From NCBI GenBank assembly GCA_977017575.1, contig CDRNVI010000004.1, forward strand, positions 620,001 to 684,000: a stretch of 64,000 bases of DNA. Reading direction: 5' to 3'. The stretch is from Paramoeba atlantica. Taxonomy: Eukaryota; Discosea. Both the position numbers and the translations under genes were made by a program. The notes beneath the pieces were generated by a model. It worked only from the letters and a program-made list of their open reading frames with translations, was not told the DNA's origin and did no database searches. Shown one piece after another: positions 10,542-20,883 of this stretch (position 1 is the first letter of the stretch; each line of letters opens with the position of its first letter).

Positions 10542-11635
10542 ATGCCCGCCTGGGAATTCCCCAAGAGAACATGCCGTGATTGTGATCGCCGATTCAAGCG
10601 AATAATGCGTACAAAATCTGTCCGAAATGTTTTCTCGGCGCTAAGGAGCCAATGGTGGCAGGAGTGAAGACTGAAGATCTATTTCAACTTTTTACGTCTT
10701 TCATTTCCTCTCTCTCCGAAAAGAGAACAGTTGCTCACAACCTTCGCCGGGGGGACCATCATATTCGTGGTCTCCAAACGCGCGCGAATGTGGACAACGC
10801 GAATGTGCCGTCTGGTCGTGCAGGTAAACGCCCGGCCAATAGTTCCAAGGGGGATCTCACAGAATCTCAAAAACGACTTGATCCAGCTCCCGCAGTTCAC
10901 AATCCGTTTTCGTCTCTTCGTTTCTCGAAGGGCAGCTCGAATGAGGACAAGAAGGCTCCATCACGTCTGACTTATTCACACGTGACAGCTGGTCATTCTC
11001 TCAAATAGTCCAAAAAACCCGCAAAGTCGAACTACGGGACTTCCACCACGTCCCGCTTGTCTCCCTTCCCCAAACGCGCAGGTGGGACTTCACGCCTAGA
11101 TGACGACCAAGTGGCCTCTAAGCCGAAAGCGCTGAAACCAGGGAAGTCCTTTGCAGAACGGTTTGGGGAACTGAAGCGGGAGCTTCAGACTCAGGAAGTC
11201 GCCAAGTACGGCGCTCTTCATAATACGATTGCAATCCACAAGTTACAGACTCAGAGTCTCAAGCTAGAATACAAGTGGATGTTACAAGCTCGGCGTCTGC
11301 AGGAACAACACATGCACCACATGTTAAACCTGCAGCAGCAGTGCCAAAATGCACTGCGGATTGTCGAGCGCGGTGGCCACATTTGTTCCACATGCCATCG
11401 CAAATTTATGGATCAGTCTTCCCTGGAGGAACATCAGCGGTCGCACTCCGCCGCTAGGGAGAAGCAAAATGCGAGATTTATTCAATCTCAGGCGCTGAAA
11501 AGAGAAAGCTTGTTTTTGTCATATCAAAATGCGAGATCGCATAATAAATCAAGAGGAAGATTCCAGCCTCCACATCGCGTCGCGATTTCTTCCTCGCGTT
11601 ACCCACCTCCACCTCGAACGTGCGCCGCCACCTAA
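10542..11635 (+). pseudogene. LINE ORF1, zinc-finger protein, two breaks
   Basis: Starting at ATG 10,542 (MPAWEFPKRTCRDCDRRFK), the frame supplies one CxxC pair. A shift near 10,600 moves to the frame giving ICPKCFLGAKEP, the second CxxC of a probable zinc ribbon. The frame then has a TAG at 11,006-11,008 and resumes to 11,635. The last part holds a C2H2 finger (CSTCHRKF, then LEEHQRSH; about 11,388-11,450) like the nucleic-acid-binding fingers of R2/CRE-type elements. The end overlaps ORF2 by 107 nt in another frame. The stop and shift suggest this copy is inactive, although ORF2 is intact. Confidence 0.7.
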
Positions 11636-14600
11636 ACGTGCTACCCCCAGTTCTAGGCCTTCCATTGACGAACCAGGTGGTTTCGGCGGCGAGTGGGATG
11701 AAGATGATATTTCTTCCCTTGATTCGGAGACTCATGCATCCTATGTGACCAAAGTGGCGTTGTTCCTGGAACCGGAGAAAACGTCCCACGTCCTGGTAAC
11801 AGGGCTCAGCCCAAGCGCGTCACTTGGATTGCTCCGAGATCACGTGGCAGCCACAATTCAACTCCCAAACAGCCTTATTCAAATCGTGGATCCGACCTCA
11901 TATGAAGAGTTACCTCTCTCTGGGATTATCGGTCCCCCGACGACGGAATGCGTGTACGGGGCTACTATCAAGGCCCCACCAGGAGAAAAGTCAGGCAACG
12001 AAATCCCAATTTATTGTCAAATTGAAGATCACCCAATCCGTATACCTGAGGGTGTAGCGCCGGTTGAGTACCCTGTTGCTATCTGCCACTTTCTAGGCAT
12101 TGAACTTTCTTTGTCAAAATCCTGGGAACAGATTAAGGATGCGAGCGGGGTTTCATGGTGGTGCTTTAGGCCACCGGAAGTTCTGTCATCAGAAACTGGC
12201 TGGTCCAAAGACCAAGTTCATACATGGTTAATAAGAGGGGGTATTGAGAGCAACCCCGGCCCACGGGCAGTGTGGTGTTTCCGGTCAACTAAAAACGTCA
12301 TCGCCAACTCTGGTTGGTCCAAAGCGCAAGTACGCACCCAGCTGATCCGAGGCTGCATTGAAAGCAACCCCGGACGGGGTAAGAAGAGGGGCCGACCCCC
12401 CGGAAGAAAGTTCACACCTTCAGGTTCGTTGGATCTCGGGTCACTTCAGATCCAAGCAGACTCGACGATAGAGGAAAACCCAGGCCCGGAGCGCCCACGC
12501 GGCCGGCCCAAGGGAAGCAAAACAAGAGTTAAAGATGTGTTGAATCTGGAAGAAATTCACCCTGGAAGCCCTTGCATATCTGGGGCCTCAGAAGCAGTCC
12601 CACGTGGGACCATACTGGAGAAGATTGCGGGAGGAATATTCGAAGATTGTTCAACCAAAGAGGTTCAATCGGGATCGCATATCTCACAGAAACTGTGTAA
12701 TACGACAAATCTTCCGCCTCGTCAACTCCACGAAATACAAAGCCTGTGGGAAACATACACAAAACTGAATACGCGACCTAGTCTGCGTAAATTATATCAC
12801 CTGCAATTACCGTGCTGGAAGGAATTATGCGGTGGAATATGCAGAGACTTTGAAATACAACACACAGACACAAAAGCAAAGATGTCGTGGAACCTATTAT
12901 GCGCAGTGAAGCAGTTCTTATTCCTGCCCGAAAGTCAACTGACTCATCGGCAACTGGCTTATGAACTACGAAAGCGGATGGCCGAGCAAGAACCAAAATT
13001 TACCCCTTCGCTTGCAACCAAAAGTGTGGCAAAATTTGACCCGGTAGGCCGAGCAGAGGCACTGCTTAAACTTGGTGCGATCGGGAAAGCGGCAAAAGCG
13101 CTAGAGGCGAAGGAACGACAACCACTATCTACTGAAGAGATCGCTAAGGCCATAGATCGACTTCACCCAAAGACCTTTCGGGGTTATAAACATTTGCCGG
13201 CAAAATCTATGGACATCGAAAAGCAAACCTTAACTGACAGGGCTAGAAAGCTCGCCAAAGGATCCGCGCCGGGCCCATCAGGCTGGACACGCGAACTTCT
13301 TATACCGCTCCTAGAGGACCAGGATATCGTGGCCTGCGTTACTTGGATAGCTACAGCAGTGCTGCGAAACTCCCGAGACGCTCAGCTAAGGGACGTCTTA
13401 ACCAGCTCCACTCTGATCTTGCTGCGCAAGGAGGGCCCTTCCGTAGAAGGATCCCCAGCCTTCCGACCTATAGCAATGGGGGAAATCTTTCTTAAATTGG
13501 CTAGCCAAATCGCCATGGACAGGGTAGCAGAAGCAACGGGCAGACTTTTCCAAGATACACAATTTGGTGTTGGAACAAGAAACGGAGGACCTAAAATAAT
13601 ATTAAGGGCAAGAAACGCGTTTCGTCAAAAAGCGGACTTTGTGCTCTTGACAGTAGACATCCGTAACGCCTTCAATTCAATTGAAAGAAGCGCGGTGTTT
13701 CAGTATCTAAGGGGAAATGATGAATTTCACGAGCTATACGGGGTGACCTCATATGTATATCGGGCTCCAACTACGATATTTAACTCGTCGTGTTCGCCGA
13801 ATAAGGTTCTGAGGGGAGTCCGACAAGGCGACCCATTAGGACCGTTACTGTTTTCTCTCGGCTTGCACCAAATTCTTGGAAAATTAAAGGATGAGTTCAG
13901 TGATCTGACGCTTTGGGCTTACCTAGACGACCTTTCAATCATCGGCCCGGCAGAACGTGTCGCACAGGCGTTTGGCGCTCTCTGTGATCACGCTTCGGGA
14001 ATAGGACTGGAGGTACATCCGGCCAAATGTAAGCTTTCGACGCATTTCAATGACCAGTACGCTCCTTTCAGAGGTATGAACATAGAGCATGCGGAGCAAG
14101 GACAAAAGCTCCTAGGTGCATTCGTCTCCAAGGAAGGCGCGGATGAAACCAGATGGGTAGTCAACCAAATGCCTAAATTGCAGACATTCCTGGATCGGCT
14201 GCAACATCTCTCGTTACAAAGTGCTTACATTTTGCTGAAGAGATGTGGAGTCCCCCGGTGGGACTACCTAATGCGGTGTCATGAGCCGGAGGTAACGGCA
14301 AAAGCCAACGTGTTAGCGGACAAGGCCATACAGGAGTGTGCCTCAGAGCTGCTAGGAGGCCTCGAAGACCTGGAAAAGAACCCGTTTCACAGTACTCTCA
14401 TGACGGGCGACCTTTTGGGGGCGAAACCTTTTGCGCAGCAAGCGGCAACTCTGTATTCTCGCACAAAAGCTGAGGTATTAGGGTGTATGGAAAGACGACG
14501 TTCTGCCTTGACAAGATATGAAGAGTCGAAGTCAGCAGTGCGTAAAGAAACCAGCGAACTACATGACGTCCATTCACTTCAGTTGATGGACAAGAGAACG

Positions 14601-15278
14601 CGCAATTGGACAGAGGCGCGTAGGAATCGGGGTGAGTACTTCATGCGCGACGCAGAATGGCAAACAGCCATGCGCATGCGATACTTGATAGCACCTACTT
14701 CGGACCCTTTCGCACAATGTGAGTGCGGAGACATCCTCTCAAACAAAGATTTTGTTGTGCACGCCCTTGACTGCAATAAAGTCAAAGGCGACACTGCGGC
14801 CACTCGCCACAAACTTGTTAAGAATGCCTTCGTGCACTTGCTACGACAGTACGGATTCACTCCTGACAATCATGAACCCCGATTCTCTGCTGGTCAGGGC
14901 CCCGACGTCTGCTTTATGCTGGGAGGGAAGATATGTCTGGTGGACGTGACCGTCGTTAACCCCCTCGCCCCTTCTTATGTTAAGGCCGAATGGGTAGCGC
15001 CTGGCAACACTCTAGAAAGGGTGGAAAGCTTGAAAGTAAAAGCGCACAGTGACATGGCCACGAAAAGGGGTATGCATTTCTACCCCCTTGCATTTACCGT
15101 TTTTGGTGTGGCAGGGAAGCACACCGTACTCCTCCTAAAGGAGATCGCAAGGTATACGTATGACAGGAAAGGTTTCCTGCGTCATGCACTACAAGCCATT
15201 AATGTGGTTGTTCAAAAAGGCAACGCCGCGATACTATCCTCCGCGGTAAAAGAGTGGAGGAAGGCGGGTGTCCGCTAA
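11529..15278 (+). CDS. LINE ORF2: reverse transcriptase with restriction-like endonuclease, three 2A-like motifs and AT-hooks
   Basis: A 1249-residue ORF. At residues 205-320 a roughly 38-residue unit (WCFR, GWSK.QV, LIRG.IESNPG) occurs twice. The first ends IESNPGP (12,243-12,263) and the second IESNPGR. A third motif, IEENPGP, is at 12,468-12,488. Two AT-hook cores (KRGRPPGRK, RPRGRPKGSK) follow motifs two and three. Next come RT motifs: GSAPGPSGWT, LTVDIRNAFNSIE, GVRQGDPLGPLLFS and the catalytic AYLDDLSIIG. The C-terminus has CECG, then HALDC (CCHC-like), and the endonuclease signature GPDVCFM...VDVTVVNP. The fold order matches CRE/R2-type site-specific LINEs. 2A-like motifs are known in trypanosome Ingi/L1Tc, but I do not recall them in this clade. 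Confidence 0.9.
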   Translation: MRDRIINQEEDSSLHIASRFLPRVTHLHLERAPPPKRATPSSRPSIDEPGGFGGEWDEDDISSLDSETHASYVTKVALFLEPEKTSHVLVTGLSPSASLGLLRDHVAATIQLPNSLIQIVDPTSYEELPLSGIIGPPTTECVYGATIKAPPGEKSGNEIPIYCQIEDHPIRIPEGVAPVEYPVAICHFLGIELSLSKSWEQIKDASGVSWWCFRPPEVLSSETGWSKDQVHTWLIRGGIESNPGPRAVWCFRSTKNVIANSGWSKAQVRTQLIRGCIESNPGRGKKRGRPPGRKFTPSGSLDLGSLQIQADSTIEENPGPERPRGRPKGSKTRVKDVLNLEEIHPGSPCISGASEAVPRGTILEKIAGGIFEDCSTKEVQSGSHISQKLCNTTNLPPRQLHEIQSLWETYTKLNTRPSLRKLYHLQLPCWKELCGGICRDFEIQHTDTKAKMSWNLLCAVKQFLFLPESQLTHRQLAYELRKRMAEQEPKFTPSLATKSVAKFDPVGRAEALLKLGAIGKAAKALEAKERQPLSTEEIAKAIDRLHPKTFRGYKHLPAKSMDIEKQTLTDRARKLAKGSAPGPSGWTRELLIPLLEDQDIVACVTWIATAVLRNSRDAQLRDVLTSSTLILLRKEGPSVEGSPAFRPIAMGEIFLKLASQIAMDRVAEATGRLFQDTQFGVGTRNGGPKIILRARNAFRQKADFVLLTVDIRNAFNSIERSAVFQYLRGNDEFHELYGVTSYVYRAPTTIFNSSCSPNKVLRGVRQGDPLGPLLFSLGLHQILGKLKDEFSDLTLWAYLDDLSIIGPAERVAQAFGALCDHASGIGLEVHPAKCKLSTHFNDQYAPFRGMNIEHAEQGQKLLGAFVSKEGADETRWVVNQMPKLQTFLDRLQHLSLQSAYILLKRCGVPRWDYLMRCHEPEVTAKANVLADKAIQECASELLGGLEDLEKNPFHSTLMTGDLLGAKPFAQQAATLYSRTKAEVLGCMERRRSALTRYEESKSAVRKETSELHDVHSLQLMDKRTRNWTEARRNRGEYFMRDAEWQTAMRMRYLIAPTSDPFAQCECGDILSNKDFVVHALDCNKVKGDTAATRHKLVKNAFVHLLRQYGFTPDNHEPRFSAGQGPDVCFMLGGKICLVDVTVVNPLAPSYVKAEWVAPGNTLERVESLKVKAHSDMATKRGMHFYPLAFTVFGVAGKHTVLLLKEIARYTYDRKGFLRHALQAINVVVQKGNAAILSSAVKEWRKAGVR

Positions 15279-15841
15279 TTGAAATTCCATTCTGAATTGA
15301 TAAAGATACCTGAAGGAATACTTCAAGGACTTACACGACACTGAGTTAAACCACAGAACCCAGTTCCGACGTCAATACATAGTGCATAATAGTACAATAA
15401 ACCGTTGCTGTGGACGAAAAAAGTATTTCGCTTGTTGAACACTGAGAAAAAAACCAGAGAAAAATATCTCAGATACGGAGAAGAAATACCACAAAACGGA
15501 GCTCTGGACGTACGAATATTATCGCAATATTACCACATATTCTATTTACCGCAATTCAATTGATATTTACCGCAATGTATACCCTGTATGCTACGATACT
15601 CTATATGTATGATACTCTGTGCGCCATGTAGTTCGATATTATTTTATATGGAGTGTTCCGTGTCAGATCCACGCTTTGCCGCCTTTTTTGCACGACTTGT
15701 ACGATACGGTAGCGGGTTCTCGTTTCCGCGAAGAAACATTTGTGTCGCTACAACATCTGTTCCAATGCGAGCTTGACGGGCACAATATTTCCAGGAAAGC
15801 ACCGAAAGGATAGAGTCACATGCCGTCACTAGCGGAGGAAG

Positions 15842-18069
15842 CTATAGGTAATGCAATGCAGCTTCAAAAATTGTCGGAAAATGTTTCAACCCAAGTGTTT
15901 GCCACCACTCAAGATCGCTCATGCCGGGTGTCCACTGGTAATCGTCGCAGTTTACGTACGTACTCCATTCCTCAATAGTAATGTCGAAAATCGGGTCGCC
16001 AGTTCCCAACAAATCATTTACCCGTTCCACTGAAAGGGATTCCTTCTTGCGAGGTCGAGCGGATAAGACGATCCACTCAGGCGAAAACCACATCACAGCT
16101 GCCCATACCTTCATCTCGTGGTTTGAGCATACTCTATTGACGTGCCGATGTATCGACTCTAAGAAATGCCTGGGTGAATTCTCAGCAGACTCGACAAGCT
16201 GTCGCAAAGTTGGATGAACAAGAGTTGCCATAGGACGATCCTGCATGTCAGAGAATTTTTCTTGTGCGATGCGTAACGGCATACAGTCTTTCAGGAAATC
16301 CTTCGCAGACTGCATCAAGTCGTTCAAAGAGTTGTTTTCGAACAAATCAGCCAAATGGTGGACAGATTGAGGGGCTCGCAGAGTTTCCAGTTCACTTTTT
16401 ATGAAGGATGCGACAGTAGGCAACTGATCAGCCAAAAACCTCATGCTTTCGAATTTATCCGCGAGCCACCGCGTGACCCCGCCAAGTTTGGGAGAAGTGA
16501 CGGCTCGAATTTCATGAGAATGTGCAATGGATTTCACCACACTAGCACCTTTCGCAATTAGAATCTCACATTGATCTTCCATTTCCAGAGTTTGATTCAG
16601 TTCGGCAAACACATCGCGTGCCTTTAAAGATACTTTCGAGAGAGTTTGCAATGCTTCCTTGAGATGAGCTATGGTGTCCCTGCGACCCCTCTTGTCAAGT
16701 TTTTCGCTGTTCACAGAACGATAAAAAGATTTAAAGTACGATTCAGCTTTTTGAGTCTCTTCGTCAAAGGCGCTTAATATATCTTCAAGAGCTTTTCCGA
16801 AATACTTCCCCTTCTTTGCCCCCACACGGTCCCCTGCATAGAAAATCCTGGAGAAGTATGTTCTTACTTTCATAATTGGCAGATTTGCGTAGTGCTGCAT
16901 TGCATCTTTGGCCATATTATGAAACAAGTGTCCGAAGCATGGTAATAGCGCGACACGTGGACAGTGCTTCGTCACGCCAATTACAATGTTCTCCCGGTCC
17001 GTGCTTCCGATAGAGCTGAGGCGCGAGTAAAATCCTTCCTCTGCGGAAACAAGAGAGTCACGAATGCCTAACATAGTGGTTTCTATTTCCTGCCTAGCCA
17101 CATTATTTACTGGGGCTCCGTCTGCCATTATGAATCGCAACTTTAGGAGTCGGCTCTCGGAGAGGCATGACCGAAGTACTTCTATCAGGGATTGTGCCAT
17201 CTCGCTACCGTTAAATGATTTGTGCTTAGGGTGGTAGATAGGTGGGAGAATAAAGTGGCGATCCACAACATACAAAATGGCGATAAGTACATGTTCGCTA
17301 AGAACCCTGTCAACTCCACCGTCGATGGCGAGGCCAAAGAATTTAGCTCCATCTATGGTTCGTCGAATGTCTTCCCAGATCATGTCGGCAATTCGACGTT
17401 CACTGATATGAAATTCGAGGGAGAAGGAAGGATCGATGCAGCTTCTGAAGGATGTATGTCGGGGGGAAATTCTTGAAATAAGTTCTTTACGCACTCGAGG
17501 AATCCTTCGGTAGAAAGATTGCTCTGAGCTGCAAAACATGGGAGAGCTTCGGAGATGTACTCCTCTAGCGACTTGGGATTTGCAACTTCACTGGAGTCTT
17601 CCATCCCCTGCTGCGCCTTCGAGCAGCACTCTTTCAAATGTTTATAACAAAAATTCTCCCCCTTGCTATGGGTCACCCACCCACATACTTTACATCGAAC
17701 ATGCTGTGAGTGGCCCATAGTATCATTCCGGATGCCTGAGACGTTTTTCCGAGCCCACTCGAGGCACGATTTTCCAGAGGACTCAACGCCGAGATTGCAT
17801 CGCTCGTACGTTAATTGCTGCTGTCGACGGAGGCTTCCACAAGCGAGTGGATCGTTCCCGCAGTTGCTTTTTCTCTTTCTCTGGAGAGCATTCTCCTCTT
17901 CAAGCGGAGAGAGGGACGCACTTAACGCTACTTGGGAAGGTGTCTCCTTTAACTGTGACGTAATTGCGGCTACTCTCTCGCGATGCTCCCGTGCTGACGG
18001 TCGCTTTCTTGTGTTTTCGGGGGTGGGGGTTGAAGGTGCGCTTTCCGAGTTCTTTGAACGTTGCGTCAT
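15842..18069 (-). pseudogene. hAT transposase, one frameshift
   Basis: The minus-strand frame from ATG 18,069 has a low-complexity head, then a BED-like zinc finger (VRCKVCGWVTHS, then CYKHLKEC). It runs to 17,380 in that frame. The downstream frame (17,539-15,842) carries the RNase-H-like core: GLAIDGGVD (first Asp), FIMADGAPVNNVA, CPRVALLPCFGHLFHN and the C-terminal dimerisation region WWQTLGLKHFPTIFEAALHYL. The two frames meet near a six-C run (17,460-17,466), so a single-base slip is the probable break. The paralogue at 62,751 is open in the same region. It lies within the hAT inverted repeats. Confidence 0.85.
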
Positions 18070-18298
18070 TTAAAACAGTGAGTGACAAGGTGATTAAAGG
18101 AAGTGATAAGGTGTAAACAAAAAGGTTGAGCAATACTTGTGTACCAGTCCTAAATGTCGCAATAAAGACAAATCTTTCCATTCATATACAGGGAAAAACT
18201 ACATTTCTATAGACACTTAATAAGATTATAGACACCTTCGAAAAGTAGTATCTCATAGTATATACTATAGTATATACTAAAATGCTAGTTAGACTATG

Positions 18299-19187
18299 TA
18301 GACTCTGTTTCGGATCCTACGAAATTCCATGTCGTAGACTTCATCTATGTTGGACCCGATTTCCTGACAAAGACAGTGTCTAACATTTTTGTAGGCCTTA
18401 TCAGCTATAACTAATTCATCGACGCGATGAAAAAATTCTGGAATTCCCGCTTTTGCCAGACACTCACTGTCGTGGGTACTTCAACTTTTTCTTTCAGTTT
18501 CTTGCTTCGATCACGGTACTTTTGACCACTTTGAACGTTGTGGCTTCGCCACATGGTCGTAAACCACTCACTTAATTGCTCTCGGTCGCGCTTCGAGCTC
18601 TGGAATACACCTTTATACTTTTCTTTCAAGAAAGCTACCATGTGAGTGGCCATGCTTTCCGCAGGTAGATCCTCAATTGCCAAGGACCAAGTCTCGGTCA
18701 CCTTCCAACGCCAATACGCAGGCATCTCCTCCTCTCGAACGCCGTGAATTTCGGAGCGCTCGGAATCCTTGAAGTAGAGAAGTCCCGTTGTACGGGCTTT
18801 AGTGAGGATTACTAACCCATGAATCAGAATGTCGCCGTCAATCGTAACGTTGCATAGTGTTTCTGAAGCGTTACTCTCAGCATCAGAAATCAGGCGAAGC
18901 CTATCTGTCACCCACTTGACGCACAGAGAGACAATGTTATCTTCCGTGCGGTACATGAGCTCTGGGGGTGGCAAACGCTCTGGAGCGTACTTCATGGCAT
19001 CTTTCTCTGCCTTGCTCATGCGGAGCCATTGCATCGTGCTTTCCGTCCGGACAAGAGGGATGCGAAACGTTTCTCGCAACGTAAACACCACCCATTTTCT
19101 GAGGGAGGCATATTTCTCGGAATCCGGAGAGGAAAACTCATTCACGATAAACTCATCGTCGTCAGGCGGAAGATCGTAGTGAAGCAT
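18299..19187 (-). pseudogene. Upstream half of the unknown ORF split by hAT
   Basis: Minus-strand ORF from ATG 19,187 (MLHYDLPPDDDEFIVNEF). The frame shifts near 18,420: the stop at 18,411 belongs to one frame, while another stays open to the transposon border at 18,299. The sequence has a Trp-rich centre (YWRWKVTETWSLAIEDLP) and a C-terminal Cys pair (RHCLCQEIG) and is not recognised. Across the hAT target duplication the open frame continues at 9961-9471. Damage is therefore one frameshift plus one insertion. It could be a host gene or an accessory protein of another element. Confidence 0.6.
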
Positions 19188-19490
19188 TTTTTATATTATT
19201 CTATCGTGGTATGTTCAGGATAAGTACAAAATCTAAGAAAAATAAGTTACTTTAAAGAAGCTACTATTAAAGAGCATTAAAAAATATACTGTGCCTTTCG
19301 CCAAGGAAGAAACTGAGTTGCCTAATACAATATAGAAAATTAGCAAACCCAGGTGGTTTCAGCCCTCTTATTGTACTCCACAACAATTTTTACACGCATA
19401 TCATAAGTAATGGGTCCATAGTGACATAAACTTATTTTATTGGGAAAAAATATGGTGTTTCGCCAAAATGACGATTTTTGACCTGTATTT
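19188..19490. other. AT-rich spacer, no gene
   Basis: Nothing recognisable other than AT-rich sequence between the split ORF and a Tc1-type fragment. Confidence 0.4.
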
Positions 19491-19931
19491 TTAACAGGGG
19501 TCTGAAAATCTACAAAATCTACAAAATCTATAATTTAGTACTACAAAAGCAAGACGTAGAGCCTTGTGACGTTTCGTAAGGTAGGGCTTCTTGACCCTCT
19601 TCTTTCCCTTCATACCACGCTTACGAAGGGAAACCCGAATGGTTTCCGGGCAAACACCCGCAATACCTTCGTCTCTCAACCTTTTGCTGGCGGCAACTGC
19701 GTCTTTTGTGGCGCCGCTAGTGATGAGACGGCGGACGCGCCTACGGCAAGTATCACTCAGCTTACGTGGGCGACCGGTTGGTTGTCTAGATAGCGATGGA
19801 AGATATTTATTTTTAATGCGGCTGACATTTCCTACGCTTAAGTTTAAATCGGCGGCCACTCTACGAAGTGAAAATCCGTTTTCAAGTTTTTCAATAGCAA
19901 TCTTTCGTAAATAACTCGGTGTACTGTGCAT
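19491..19931 (-). pseudogene. Tc1-like transposase N-terminal fragment (HTH)
   Basis: A 146-codon ORF whose N-terminus has the paired helix-turn-helix of Tc1 transposases: AIEKLENGFSLRRVAADLNLSVGNVSRIKNKYLPS, then GRPRKLSD, then a second HTH (RLRDEGIAGVCPETIRVSLRKRG). It ends with an unrelated short tail and has no DDE catalytic domain, so it is truncated. Short inverted copies of TACACCGAGTTATTTACG at 19,903-20,023 flank its N-terminal side. Confidence 0.8.
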
Positions 19932-20070
19932 ACTAGAACAAAGATCTACAATAGGAGAATAAAACCAAGTTGCTCTATTTACTACATTACTTATGCACAG
20001 TACACCGAGTTATTTACGGATAGTACTATATAGTACTATAATTTTTTTTCAAATACTATAAATATATATA

Positions 20071-20833
20071 TACACTAACAATCAGCTATAAGTCCCCCCC
20101 CTCGAATTTTGAAAAACAGGTCTGTTTTTTATCATCTTTTTTTGAACGTCTAGAGAATTTTACATAGGTGCGTTTCCCGACGTTTAAACTGGTTTTTCTC
20201 GACTCATTAAGATCGAATTATGTATTGAAAAAAATGAGCCGAACAAATGATTTTTTTACATAAATGTTCCATTTTTTGATATATTTACCAGGTAAAACCC
20301 CATAAATGCAATCACTGCAGGAAAAGAAGATTACGCAAAGACAAGCTTAACATCCAATATTCCAACCCCCGCTCTCCAACACCTTGTTCATATGTTTTAA
20401 GTACTCTGAACACATTTTTTTCTCATTGTACATTTTTACCCATCTTCGTACGGTATTTTTATCAACTTTATATTTTTTAGAGATGAAAGTGGTGGGAGCA
20501 CCGCATTTTCGTTCAATAACAAACGAAATGCGCATTGCGAGCGTCGTACGCTCCGAGTTGAGGTAACTCGACCTGTGGTTCCTCACCATGGGTGTAAAAC
20601 GGGTAGTGTCAATGAGAAAAAAGGGAAATTTTGACTGTACATTGGAAAATCTCATTTTTGACCAGTATTTTGAGTGCCAAAAGCGTATATTAAGTTCTTA
20701 CAAAAAATCAACAAAAGTTCTTACCGGCAAAGATAGGCTAGGGATCGAGATCTCTCGTTTGCCGCTGGAATTAGGTCAAACGGACGCGCGACCCAAAAAT
20801 AATGGGGGTGGACTTATAGCTGAACGATAGTGT
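20071..20833 (-). mobile_element. Short TA-flanked element with HTH fragment, copy A
   Basis: The ends are inverted: TACACTAACAATCAGCTATA, then AGTCCCCCC on the left, and GGGGGTGGACTTATAGCTGA, then ACGATAGTGTA on the right, with TA at both. The minus-strand ORF at 20,347-20,655 contains an HTH-like segment (GAPTTFISKKYKVDKNTVRRWVKMYNEKK). A second copy in opposite orientation is at 21,764-22,504. This is a non-autonomous Tc1/mariner-type derivative retaining part of the DNA-binding domain. Confidence 0.75.
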
Positions 20834-20883
20834 ATAATATATTTTGAGACCCCTGATTTTTAATCTCATTTTTTTCTCTTGAG

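Larger units (their letters stand above)
10457..15298 (+). mobile_element. CRE/SLACS-like LINE with SL-like 5' end
   Basis: The element of about 4.8 kb is bounded by ATTCTGAATT at 10,457-10,466 and 15,289-15,298, a likely 10-bp target duplication. Directly after the left copy comes an SL-exon-like stretch (10,467-10,499, ending CTGTACCTTGTTG). The ORFs are on +: ORF1 (zinc fingers, broken) and ORF2 (reverse transcriptase plus restriction-like endonuclease, intact). The 3' untranslated region is only 10 nt and has no poly(A). Known CRE, SLACS and CZAR elements target SL RNA genes. Here the sequence just right of the insertion, GATAAAGATAC, also resembles the SL exon. Confidence 0.8.
9962..18297 (-). 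mobile_element. hAT transposon (8.3 kb) containing a nested LINE
   Basis: The ends are inverted repeats. Left (from 9962) is ATAGTCTAACTAG, then AGTATATACTATGAGATACT. Right (to 18,297) is the inverse, AGTATCTCATAGTATATACT, then CTAGTTAGACTAT. The flanks TTAGACTC (left) and GTAGACTC (right) match at 7 of 8 positions, the target-duplication length of hAT elements. It encodes a BED-type and RNase-H-like transposase on the minus strand (15,842-18,069). Removing the LINE at about 10,467-15,288 leaves about 3.5 kb, a usual autonomous hAT size. Confidence 0.85.
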
